Below are positions 1-7,770 of a DNA stretch of 44,484 bases, in pieces (the stretch's first letter is position 1; every line of letters begins with the position of its first letter). The stretch is taken from contig PLQL01000023.1 in NCBI GenBank assembly GCA_003160115.1, forward strand, positions 27,081 through 71,564, read 5' to 3'. This DNA comes from Acidimicrobiaceae bacterium (GTDB lineage Bacteria; Actinomycetota; Acidimicrobiia; Acidimicrobiales; RAAP-2). The position numbers were made by a program, and so were the translations under genes. The notes beneath the pieces are model-generated. The model saw only the letters and a program-made list of their open reading frames with translations, had not been told where the DNA came from and did no database searches.

Positions 1-566
1 AGTGCGAGCACGATGAAGGTGAACGCGTCGATCGCGTAGCACGAAGAGATGCCAACGTCGGCGATCAACTCGCCCGCCAGTGCCGCACCGATGAAGGGGC
101 CAAGATTCATGACGATCTGATTCAACGAGTAGGCCGCGATGAGCTGTTCGCCACCGACCATCTTGGGAATCGCCGCGCTGCGGATCGGTCCAGTGAAACC
201 CCCCGCACCGGCCGAGAAGGCCGCGAGCACCATGAGGAGCAAGATGTTGCCGTGCAGCCAGAACGCGTTGAGGGCGAGTGCAGCACTAAGGACCGCCGAA
301 CAGAGCGAACCGAGTACGAGCAGCGTCCTCTTGTCGAAGCGGTCACCCATCGCCCCACCCCACAGCGCACCCGCGATGAGACACGGAAGTTGGAACAGGC
401 TGGCGAGACCGACCCAGAGACTCGAGTGCGTCTTCTGGTACACCTCGAAGGGGATCGCGACCAGCGTGAGGTTACTGCCGAGTAGCGAAACAAGTTGGCC
501 GGTGAACAAGAGCCGGAAGTTTCGGTTCTCTCGAAGTGGCCGAACGTCGACCAGGAGCCTTGGCAC
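1..566 (-). CDS. MFS exporter, N-terminal part (cut by window edge)
   Basis: Membrane transporter of the major facilitator superfamily, seen only as its first ~188 residues because the gene continues past base 1. The protein opens with a cytoplasmic stretch (RENRNFRLLFTGQLVSLLGS) typical of EntS/MFS_3-type exporters. The MFS loop 2-3 signature follows TM2 as GGAMGDRFDKRTLLVLG, then further hydrophobic helices and a GFTGPIRSAAIPKMV segment typical of the family. I place the start at the GTG at 566; there is no good Shine-Dalgarno sequence, so the start is uncertain. The substrate cannot be told from sequence. It is divergent from the dehydrogenase operon, with a 56-bp gap. Confidence 0.85.
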   Translation of the reverse strand, partial: MPRLLVDVRPLRENRNFRLLFTGQLVSLLGSNLTLVAIPFEVYQKTHSSLWVGLASLFQLPCLIAGALWGGAMGDRFDKRTLLVLGSLCSAVLSAALALNAFWLHGNILLLMVLAAFSAGAGGFTGPIRSAAIPKMVGGEQLIAAYSLNQIVMNLGPFIGAALAGELIADVGISSCYAIDAFTFIVLA

Positions 567-622
567 CCATTCATAGTAGGAGGGTAAGGTGGCAGGGGGG
601 GCTAGTCGTCTAAGGAGAGTCG

Positions 623-1690
623 ATGATCGACGAAGAACTGGTCCAGTTGTTATCGCCCGAAGGTGAGCGAGTTGAGCACCCCGAGTATCAGAGCACGTTG
701 AGCGGCGATGAGATCTTCGGACTGTACCGGGACATGGCGATTATCCGTCGACTCTGTAACGAGTCGACGTCCTTACAACGTCAAGGTCAACTCGCCCTCT
801 GGGCACCGATCCAGGGTCAAGAGGCGGCACAGATCGGTGCGGGTCGAGCGATGGCTCCCACGGACTTCTCCTTTCCCACCTACCGTGAGCACGGCATCGC
901 GTGGTGCCGCGGGATTCCCCCGGAGAACATGCTGCGCCTCTTTCGTGCCGTGAGCAACGGCGGCTGGGATCCCCAGAAGTACCGTCACTCGGTACCGACG
1001 ATTGTCCTCGGTAATCAGGCACTTCACGCCGTGGGTTACGCCATGGGCATCCAGCGTGACGGTGCCGAAGAGGCCGCGATTACCTTCTTCGGCGACGGCG
1101 CCTCGAGTCAGGGTGACACGCTTGAGGCCTTCGTCTGGGCCGCTTCGTTCAATGCCCCCATTGTCTTCTTCTGTCAGAACAATCAGTGGGGGATCTCGAC
1201 GCCCTCGTCACTGCAGTCCAAGGTACCCCTCTACCGGCGTGCGGAGGGTTTCGGTTTCCCGGGCGTGCGCGTGGACGGCAACGACGTGCTGGCCGTCTAC
1301 GAAGTCACCAAGCGAGCCCTCGAGAGCGCCAGGGTCGGTGGAGGTCCCACGCTGATCGAGGCGTACACCTACCGGATGGGTGCGCACACGACGTCCGATG
1401 ACCCGACTCGTTACCGCATCGACGCTGAAGTCGAAGTCTGGAAGCATCGAGATCCCGTTGAGCGCGTCAAAGCGTTGTTGGCGCGCGAGTACGAGATCAA
1501 GTCCTCGGCGTTTGACGAGGTTGGCGCGGAGGCGGATGTAATGGCGCTCAAGCTACGCGAGGACGTACTCGCCATGAGTCGCCCCGATCCGATAACCATG
1601 TTCGACAACGCCTACGCCACTGAGCACCCGCTCGTCGAAGAGGGACGACGAGAGATGATCGAACTCGGCATTAGCGCAGGCAGTCACTGA
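623..1690 (+). CDS. pdhA: 2-oxoacid dehydrogenase E1 alpha subunit (PdhA/BkdA type)
   Basis: Thiamine-diphosphate-dependent alpha subunit of the E1 decarboxylase of a pyruvate or branched-chain 2-oxoacid dehydrogenase complex. The 355-residue length is normal. The TPP motif runs from GDG (157-159) to N187 in the QNNQWGIS block. The phosphorylation-loop-like YRMGAHTTSDDPTRYR lies around 250-265. An AAGGAG site precedes the ATG. From memory it resembles the mycobacterial PdhA/BkdA protein, which acts on branched-chain keto acids. Actinobacteria commonly use AceE for pyruvate, so a branched-chain role is likely but not proven. Its stop overlaps the next start (TGATG), implying translational coupling with E1 beta. 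Confidence 0.93.
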   Translation: MIDEELVQLLSPEGERVEHPEYQSTLSGDEIFGLYRDMAIIRRLCNESTSLQRQGQLALWAPIQGQEAAQIGAGRAMAPTDFSFPTYREHGIAWCRGIPPENMLRLFRAVSNGGWDPQKYRHSVPTIVLGNQALHAVGYAMGIQRDGAEEAAITFFGDGASSQGDTLEAFVWAASFNAPIVFFCQNNQWGISTPSSLQSKVPLYRRAEGFGFPGVRVDGNDVLAVYEVTKRALESARVGGGPTLIEAYTYRMGAHTTSDDPTRYRIDAEVEVWKHRDPVERVKALLAREYEIKSSAFDEVGAEADVMALKLREDVLAMSRPDPITMFDNAYATEHPLVEEGRREMIELGISAGSH

Positions 1691-2676
1691 TGGCCACTAC
1701 GACCATGACCATGGCCAAGGCGCTCAACGAAGGGCTGCGCCGCGCGCTTGAGAAGGACAAGAAGGTGCTGCTGATGGGAGAGGACATCGGCAAGTTGGGC
1801 GGCGTCTTTCGCATCACCGACGGATTGCAGAAGGACTTCGGCGAGGACCGCGTCATCGACGCGCCCCTGGCGGAATCGGCGATCGTAGGTACCGCCGTCG
1901 GACTGGCGATTCGCGGGTACCGAACGGTGTGCGAGATGCAGTTCGATGGCTTCGTGTACCCCGCGTTCGACCAGATCGTCTCGCAGGTCGCTAAGCTTCG
2001 CAAACGTTCCGACGGCGCCTACACCATGGGTCTGGTCATCCGGCTGCCGTTTCAAGGTGGCATTGGAGCCATCGAGCACCACTCGGAGAGTCCCGAGGCC
2101 TACTTCGCCCAGACTGGCGGGCTGCGAGTGGTGTCGTGTTCCACGCCCAATGACGCGTACTGGATGATCCAACAGGCCATCGAGCACGACGACCCGATTA
2201 TCTTCTGTGAACCCAAGAGTCGTTACTGGGAGAAGGGCGAGGTCGACCTCGACCAGGCGCCCCACGGCCTCTTTGAGACAGTGGTCCGCCGCGAGGGCAG
2301 CGACGTCACCGTCATTGGCTACGGCTCGACCTTAAAGACGATTCTGCGTGCCGCGGACACCGCGGCAACCGAAGGTGTGTCCATTGAAGTGATCGACGCG
2401 CGTTCGATCTCGCCGCTTGACCTCGATCCAATGGTCAGGTCCGTCGAGAAGACGGGCCGGTTCGTCACCGTTCACGAGGCACCTCATATGGCGTCGATCG
2501 GTTCAGAGATTGTCGCGGAACTGACGCAACGGTGCTTCTACTCACTTCGCGCACCGGGGATTCGCGTGAGTGGTTATCACGTGCCGTATCCGCCGACGCG
2601 GATTGAAGAGGACTACCGACCAACCGTTGACCGAGTCCTCGACGCCGTTGACCGAGTGATGGGATTCGAAAATTGA
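1690..2676 (+). CDS. pdhB: 2-oxoacid dehydrogenase E1 beta subunit
   Basis: Beta subunit that forms the alpha2beta2 E1 heterotetramer with the preceding product and helps bind TPP and dock E2. The 328 residues fit the family. Characteristic blocks are MGEDIGKLGGVFRITDGL, the APLAESAIVGTAVGLA segment, the EMQFDGFVYPAFDQIVSQ stretch, the EHHSESPEAYF loop and a transketolase C-terminal domain with VIDARSISPLD and TVHEAPHM. The ATG lies inside the E1 alpha stop region. Its own end overlaps the TTG start of the E2 gene (TTGA), so the three genes read as one coupled transcript. Confidence 0.93.
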   Translation: MATTTMTMAKALNEGLRRALEKDKKVLLMGEDIGKLGGVFRITDGLQKDFGEDRVIDAPLAESAIVGTAVGLAIRGYRTVCEMQFDGFVYPAFDQIVSQVAKLRKRSDGAYTMGLVIRLPFQGGIGAIEHHSESPEAYFAQTGGLRVVSCSTPNDAYWMIQQAIEHDDPIIFCEPKSRYWEKGEVDLDQAPHGLFETVVRREGSDVTVIGYGSTLKTILRAADTAATEGVSIEVIDARSISPLDLDPMVRSVEKTGRFVTVHEAPHMASIGSEIVAELTQRCFYSLRAPGIRVSGYHVPYPPTRIEEDYRPTVDRVLDAVDRVMGFEN

Positions 2677-4055
2677 GCGACGAGATCTTCCTTTTACCCG
2701 ACGTCGGCGAAGGTCTTGTCGAGGCTGAGATTGTCGCGTGGAAGGTGAAAGAGGGTGACGTCGTCACGCTCAACCAGCCACTCGTGGACATCGAGACCGC
2801 CAAGGCAACCGTCGAACTACCGAGTCCCTATGCGGGTGTCGTGTTGAAATTGCACGGCAACGTGGGCGACGTGATGGAGGTCCATAAGCCACTCATCACT
2901 TTTGACGTCGGCGGTGACGCTAGCGCGCCGGCCAGTGCCGCGCCGGCCAGTGCCGCGCCGTCCACGCCGAGTGCGCCCGATCCCGAGGCACCCACGGGTG
3001 CCGGTCGAGAGGCAGTCCTCGTGGGATACGGCGTGGCGAACGAGGACGGGCTCGCGACCCGCACGCATCGACGCAAGGGTTCGCCACCAGTGTCGCCACC
3101 GGCGCCCATTGCCCAGACCACGAGGCCGGGGCTGGCACCGCGTAGTACCCCGCCGGTGCGCCTGTACGCCAAGCAACACGGACTGGACCTGGCGACCTTG
3201 ACCGGTTCGGGGCGCGACGGGCTCATTACCCGACGCGACGTTGAACAGGCCCTGAAGCCTGATTCGACACCCAGGCCCGCGTCGACGCCGGTCACCGGAC
3301 CCACGACCACGTCGCACTTCGTAGGTCGCGACATCGAGTCGTGGTCGACGGGACCCAAGGAGGAACGGATTCCGGTCAAGGGCGTGCTGCGCTCGATGTC
3401 CGAAGCGATGGTCCAGAGTGCTTTCAGTGCGCCGCACGCCGCAGTGTGGGTGCGCGTGGACGCGACCAGGACCGTCGAACTACTGGCGGGCCTGAAGAAG
3501 CACCCCAACTTGGCGAACGTTCGCCTGTCACCGCTCACGATCGTCGCGCTCGCGCTCTGTGACGCGGCCCGTCACTTTCCTGGTCTCAACTCGAGTTTCG
3601 ACGCCGCGAACAGCGAAGTGATCGTCCGTCGAAGCGTCAATCTGGGAATCGCCGCTGATACGCCGCGTGGACTGATCGTGCCCAACATCAAGGGTGCCGA
3701 CGAACTGGACTTGGTGGGCATGGCGACCGCACTGAACGTGCTGGTCGACAAGGCCCGCAATGGTACGACGACCCCCAACGAGATGATTGGGACGACGCTC
3801 ACCATCACCAACGTGGGTCCCTTCGGGGTCGATGCGGCGATGCCGATTCTGCCTCCGGGTACTGGGGCAATTCTCGCGGTGGGTCAGATCGCGAAGTCAC
3901 CGTGGGTGATCGATGATGAGATCGTCGTGCGACACGTGGTCGAACTCGCGCTGGCCTTTGATCACCGTCAGATCGATGGGGCGATGGCGTCAAGGGTGCT
4001 GAGTCACGTCGGCGCTTACCTCGGCGATCCCGCGACCGCGATGATCGCGGGTTAG
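2673..4055 (+). CDS. pdhC: 2-oxoacid dehydrogenase E2, lipoyl acyltransferase
   Basis: Dihydrolipoamide acyltransferase core of the complex; it moves the acyl group from E1-bound lipoate to CoA. One N-terminal lipoyl domain (1-80) carries the lipoyl lysine K44 in DIETAKA. An Ala/Pro linker contains two perfect 15-bp DNA repeats (2925-2954). An E1/E3-binding domain lies around 160-195 (PPVRLYAKQHGLDL) and the catalytic domain fills the C-terminal half, with the DHRQIDG active site (H431, D435). The TTG start overlaps the E1 beta stop and gives the expected lipoyl N-terminus. No E3 (lipoamide dehydrogenase) gene is nearby, so E3 must be shared and encoded elsewhere. Confidence 0.93.
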   Translation: MSDEIFLLPDVGEGLVEAEIVAWKVKEGDVVTLNQPLVDIETAKATVELPSPYAGVVLKLHGNVGDVMEVHKPLITFDVGGDASAPASAAPASAAPSTPSAPDPEAPTGAGREAVLVGYGVANEDGLATRTHRRKGSPPVSPPAPIAQTTRPGLAPRSTPPVRLYAKQHGLDLATLTGSGRDGLITRRDVEQALKPDSTPRPASTPVTGPTTTSHFVGRDIESWSTGPKEERIPVKGVLRSMSEAMVQSAFSAPHAAVWVRVDATRTVELLAGLKKHPNLANVRLSPLTIVALALCDAARHFPGLNSSFDAANSEVIVRRSVNLGIAADTPRGLIVPNIKGADELDLVGMATALNVLVDKARNGTTTPNEMIGTTLTITNVGPFGVDAAMPILPPGTGAILAVGQIAKSPWVIDDEIVVRHVVELALAFDHRQIDGAMASRVLSHVGAYLGDPATAMIAG

Positions 4056-4061
4056 TGTCTT

Positions 4062-4505
4062 CTACTTCAGCGCGCTGAGGGCGCGCTCGGCGTGAACGTT
4101 CATGTTCGTCTCGCTGGCAATCACTTCGAGAACGCGGTGGTCCTGACCGATGACGAACGTGGTGCGTTTCACCTTGAGCAAGTCCAAGGCTCGTTTGACA
4201 CCGAATGTCTTTGCGACCTTCCCGCCCACGTCAGCGAGCAGGGGGTAATCGAGGTTGTTGGCGGAGGTGAACTTCGCTTGCTTTTCGACGGCGTCCATAG
4301 AGATGCCGACTCGTTGCGCTCCCTTGGCGGCGAACTCGCTCGCCAGGTCGCGAAAGTGACAGGACTCCTTGGTGCAACCGCTGGTCATCGCCGCGGGATA
4401 GAAGAAGAGGACTACCGGGCCTTTGGCGAGGAATGAGTCGAGCGAACGAGGTTGACCGTCTTGGTCTTCCAGGGTGAAGTCGGGGACAAGGTCGCCTTTT
4501 TGCAT
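4062..4505 (-). CDS. bcp: Thioredoxin-dependent peroxiredoxin, PrxQ/BCP family
   Basis: Cytoplasmic thiol peroxidase that reduces H2O2 and organic peroxides using thioredoxin. The 147 residues and the SGCTKESCHFRD motif are diagnostic: peroxidatic C44 and resolving C49 are five residues apart, as in the PrxQ subgroup. The usual TPGCT is TSGCT here. The gene starts 9 bp after the response-regulator stop on the same strand, suggesting one transcript. It converges on the E2 gene with only 6 bp between the stops. A GC-rich inverted repeat (4069-4087) lies in its last codons. Confidence 0.93.
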   Translation of the reverse strand: MQKGDLVPDFTLEDQDGQPRSLDSFLAKGPVVLFFYPAAMTSGCTKESCHFRDLASEFAAKGAQRVGISMDAVEKQAKFTSANNLDYPLLADVGGKVAKTFGVKRALDLLKVKRTTFVIGQDHRVLEVIASETNMNVHAERALSALK

Positions 4506-4514
4506 AGTCCGAGA

Positions 4515-5177
4515 CTAGGGGTCCAGGCGAAAACCCACACCTCGAATGGTGATCAGATGGCGCGGCGCCGAGGGATCGTCCTCGATCTTCTGGCGCAGCC
4601 GCTTGACGTGGGTGTCCAGGGTGCGGGTATCGGAGAGCTCCAAACCCCACCACAAGGTGTCCAGGCACACTTCGCGGGTCACCACCTGGCCGAGGCGCGA
4701 AGCGAAGAGGGCTAGGAGGTCGAACTCTTTGCGGCTCAGTTCGATGTCGATGCCTCGACGGGTCACCGTGCGACGCACGAAATCTATCCGTAGGTCGCCA
4801 AAGGTGATGATCTCGTCCTCGTTGGCCGCCAAAGGGCGACGCAGCACTGCGCGCATTCGTGCAACCAATTCTCGTAGTCGGTAGGGTTTGGTAACGTAAT
4901 CCGCCGCACCAATCTCCAGGCCGAGCACGATGTCGACTTCACTGGTGCGCGCCGACACCATGATCACCGGTATGCGTGAGGTGTCGTAGATCTCGCGACA
5001 GTAGTCAATGCCCGAACCATCGGGCAACATGACGTCCAACAACACTAGGTCGGGTTTGGTCGAAGACATCAACTCGCGCGCCTGGGTGATCGTGCTGGCG
5101 GCCATGACGATGAATCCTTCGACGCTGAGGCCGATGTTGAGCGCGTCCTGATAACTCTCCTCGTCCTCAACGACCAT
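4515..5177 (-). CDS. OmpR/PhoB-family response regulator, RegX3-like
   Basis: DNA-binding response regulator with an N-terminal receiver domain (acceptor D48 in LLDVMLPDGSG; acidic pair in VVEDEE; KPYRLREL lysine loop) and a C-terminal winged helix (SRKEFDLLALFASRLGQVVTRE ... THVKRLRQKIEDD ... RGVGFRL). I start it at the ATG at 5177, which gives 220 residues and a normal receiver N-terminus, with GAAGGA upstream; the frame stays open upstream to a GTG at 5249. The nearest relatives I recognise are RegX3-type regulators. No histidine kinase gene is adjacent, so it is an orphan here. The downstream PrxQ gene is probably cotranscribed. Confidence 0.9.
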   Translation of the reverse strand: MVVEDEESYQDALNIGLSVEGFIVMAASTITQARELMSSTKPDLVLLDVMLPDGSGIDYCREIYDTSRIPVIMVSARTSEVDIVLGLEIGAADYVTKPYRLRELVARMRAVLRRPLAANEDEIITFGDLRIDFVRRTVTRRGIDIELSRKEFDLLALFASRLGQVVTREVCLDTLWWGLELSDTRTLDTHVKRLRQKIEDDPSAPRHLITIRGVGFRLDP

Positions 5178-5419
5178 GACGACGCTGCGTCCTTCGGGAT
5201 CAACCACGGCGAAACCAATCCGAACGCCGATTAAGTCGCGAAGTGGCACGCGACGTAGTCGTCAGGGGAGGGAGAGTGCGTTCACGTGCCATGTGGACAA
5301 CGTAAGAAGACTGGGTTACCGCAAGGTGAAAGTCGTGCTATCGCAAGGTGGTAATTACATGAAACCTTTCGCTGTGCTGATCGCGCTCACGAGGCAGGTT
5401 TCGAGGGGGACTTGCTTTC

Positions 5420-6871
5420 TCAGGAAGCGTGGTCGGTGAAACCGAGATAGTTCCCTGACGCCGTCTCGTAACTACCGACCGCGTCGCACACGCCGGTCTT
5501 TTGGCAGTCCACGGCGTAGACGCCGCCGGCCTGACCCACCGTCGAGGCCCCCGAAGGCAACGTAATCCGGGTGCCCGCCGACCAGGCGTTATTCGTCTCG
5601 TTAATCAAGAGCGCCTGGTAGTTGCCCGACGAATCCTGGTAGGCGGCTCCGGCGGTGCATTTGCCCACTGAGATGCACGAAAGGGCGACCACGCCACCGT
5701 TCTTGCCCGCCTGGACCGCACCGGAGGGCAACGCCAACTCGGTCGACGCTTGCCAGTGGCCGCTCACCTCGTTGACCAGAAAACCCTGGGTATTTCCACT
5801 CTTGTCCTGGTACTGACCACCTGACGCGCAGTCGCCCGGCGATGGACACGCCACGCCGCCGAAGCCGTAGAGCAGCACCTGCGGGTTCGCGGCCGCGTTC
5901 GCGGGGAGTACGACTTCGCTCGCGCGTCCCCACGCGCCGTTGGTCTCATTGTCGACGAGCATCTCGACACCGCCGCCCGGCACGTTATAGGTGCCCGCTG
6001 CGGCGCAGTTACCTGCGTTCGCGCACGTGAGTTCGCTGAGGATCGCCCCCGCGTACGCACTCGCGTTCGCGGGTAGAGCGAGCGACGCTCCCGCGCGCCA
6101 GATGCCTGCTACTTCGTTGGCGACGAGCGCGTGGGTCACGTTGTTCTTATCGATGTACGAGCCCGCCGCACTGCAGTCACCGGCACGCGAGCACGAGACC
6201 TGGCTGAGTTCGCCGAACGGATTGAAGTTCGCGCCGACGGGCAACGTGATCTCCTGTGCACTGGTCCAGTGTCCTGCGACTTCGTTCGCCACGAAAGGTT
6301 CCTGGACGAGGTTCGCGCCGGCGCCGACACTGTAGGCGCCCACGGCGCTGCAGTTACCCGCCGACGCGCACGAGATGGAGTGCAGGTCCGAAACCTGAGA
6401 ACTCTTGACCGCGTTCGCGGGAAGAACGATCTCGCTGGCCCTCTGCCAGACGCCGTCAACCTCGTCGACGACAAAACTCCATTGGTTCAGGGAAGAATCG
6501 CCGTAAGTTCCCACGGCGCTGCAGTCGATGGCTGCGCCGCACGAGACGTCGTAGACCGAGACGCCGTAGGTGACATCGGCGTTGGCGGGCGGCGTGACCT
6601 TGGTGGGATCACGCCACACGCCGCTCACATCGTTCAAGAGAAGTCCGTAACTGTTACCACTCGAATCTTGGTCGATACCCGCCGCGGCGCAGTCACCCGG
6701 GGCCGGACACGACAGCACCGACAAGTTGCCGTTGTAGAGACCGGTGGCGCCACTCGGCAGATCGGCGTTCTTGGCCGCTTGCCACGTCGGGTTCACACTC
6801 GCGCCCGCCGACGTGCTCGACACGATCGTGAGTGTAAGGGCGACGAAGAGGGTGACGCGCTTGAACTTCAT
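5420..6871 (-). CDS. Secreted protein with eight ~55-residue Cys-pair repeats
   Basis: Predicted exported protein of 483 residues with a clear signal peptide (MKFKRVTLFVALTLTIVSS, likely cleaved after SAGA). The mature part is almost entirely eight tandem repeats of about 50-60 residues. Each has the pattern SCxxxGxCxAxGxYxDxxG, then a hydrophobic FLVNEVxGxW segment and a basic/acidic LPxxA segment. The two cysteines in each repeat probably form a disulfide. The architecture suggests a beta-propeller- or solenoid-like surface protein; I know of no assigned function for this repeat. The start at 6871 is chosen because CGGAG lies before it and the signal peptide begins there; an upstream in-frame start at 6910 would hide the signal. 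Confidence 0.85.
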   Translation of the reverse strand: MKFKRVTLFVALTLTIVSSTSAGASVNPTWQAAKNADLPSGATGLYNGNLSVLSCPAPGDCAAAGIDQDSSGNSYGLLLNDVSGVWRDPTKVTPPANADVTYGVSVYDVSCGAAIDCSAVGTYGDSSLNQWSFVVDEVDGVWQRASEIVLPANAVKSSQVSDLHSISCASAGNCSAVGAYSVGAGANLVQEPFVANEVAGHWTSAQEITLPVGANFNPFGELSQVSCSRAGDCSAAGSYIDKNNVTHALVANEVAGIWRAGASLALPANASAYAGAILSELTCANAGNCAAAGTYNVPGGGVEMLVDNETNGAWGRASEVVLPANAAANPQVLLYGFGGVACPSPGDCASGGQYQDKSGNTQGFLVNEVSGHWQASTELALPSGAVQAGKNGGVVALSCISVGKCTAGAAYQDSSGNYQALLINETNNAWSAGTRITLPSGASTVGQAGGVYAVDCQKTGVCDAVGSYETASGNYLGFTDHAS

Positions 6872-7071
6872 TGGTTGCTCCGCTATCTGGCTCAGAAGGT
6901 GACGACTCACTTTTCCGGGTAGTGCTGATCGTCCGGCCTCGTGTCACCTAAGTATAAGGAACTAAGAATCCTCACCTCGTAGAACGCCAGTCGTAGTGGC
7001 GAACTTTATGGCTTTCTTACGAGCCCAGAGTCAGAGTTGCCTACTGGTGGACGTTGTGCTTCAGATGGTCG

Positions 7072-7725
7072 CTATGGCTCATTGACGGGGGGCGCTGGCG
7101 GCTGGGTCTCAATTTGGCCAATACCTGAAGCGAGCATCACGGAGTTGGGAACCCTGAGGATGCCATCTTCGGTGCGCACCGTGACGTAGGTCAGGCCGAT
7201 TCCGAGTACGTCCACGTCGATGATGCCAAGTGTGCCCGACCGAATACGAACTCGTTCGCCGACGACGAAAGGGCGAGCGAACAAGAGAACGAGTGCGGCG
7301 AAAATGTTCGCGAGGCTCTGTTGGGCGGCAATGCCGATGATCACGCCCGCGACCCCCGCGCCGATCAATAGATGCTGTAAGGAGACGCCGAGCACCCCAA
7401 AGAGCGCGAGGAGCAAGATGACGTAGCCCACTCCGGTGGCAACGAGGCGCACGATTGCTCCCGCCGCGGGGTAGGAGTGGTGCGTGATCGAACGGCCGAC
7501 GGTGGTGGTTAGCTTTCGAATGGCGAGCGAACCCGCTACGAGCAGAACCAGGGCACACAACCAGGCAATGACGACCAGGTGGGTCGCGTCGCTGTGTATC
7601 TTGCCGAACTCGGTGCCCACGACGAGTCCGGCGACCGCGACCGCCAGCATGAGTGCGCCGACGCACCAGTCGCGTCCCCGCACCGGAGCGTTCATATCGA
7701 GACTTCGGCGTACCATGTGATTCAA
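7072..7725 (-). CDS. Small-conductance mechanosensitive channel (MscS family), short
   Basis: Membrane channel that opens under tension to release osmolytes. About four hydrophobic helices are visible, the last being the pore-lining TM3 equivalent GVAGVIIGIAAQQSLANIFA. This is followed by the MscS beta domain (FARPFVVGERVRIRSGTLGIIDV ... TVRTEDGILRVPNSVML). The protein ends soon after, at 217 residues, so the C-terminal alpha/beta cage of E. coli MscS is missing, as in many minimal actinobacterial homologues. The start is uncertain: TTG at 7725 or ATG at 7716, neither with a good ribosome binding site. Confidence 0.88.
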   Translation of the reverse strand: MNHMVRRSLDMNAPVRGRDWCVGALMLAVAVAGLVVGTEFGKIHSDATHLVVIAWLCALVLLVAGSLAIRKLTTTVGRSITHHSYPAAGAIVRLVATGVGYVILLLALFGVLGVSLQHLLIGAGVAGVIIGIAAQQSLANIFAALVLLFARPFVVGERVRIRSGTLGIIDVDVLGIGLTYVTVRTEDGILRVPNSVMLASGIGQIETQPPAPPVNEP

Positions 7726-7770
7726 CTGTACTGAGTCGATCTCGTCGTTTTGACTACAGGTTGGACGGGA

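Noticed and set aside
2925-2954. Two perfect 15-bp tandem repeats
   Set aside because: They encode the Ala/Pro linker of E2, where such repeats are normal, so they need no separate explanation.
4069-4087. GC-rich inverted repeat AGCGCGC-TGAGG-GCGCGCT at the convergent E2/PrxQ stops
   Set aside because: It lies in the last PrxQ codons and has no T-run; it may slow RNA polymerase but is not supported as a terminator.
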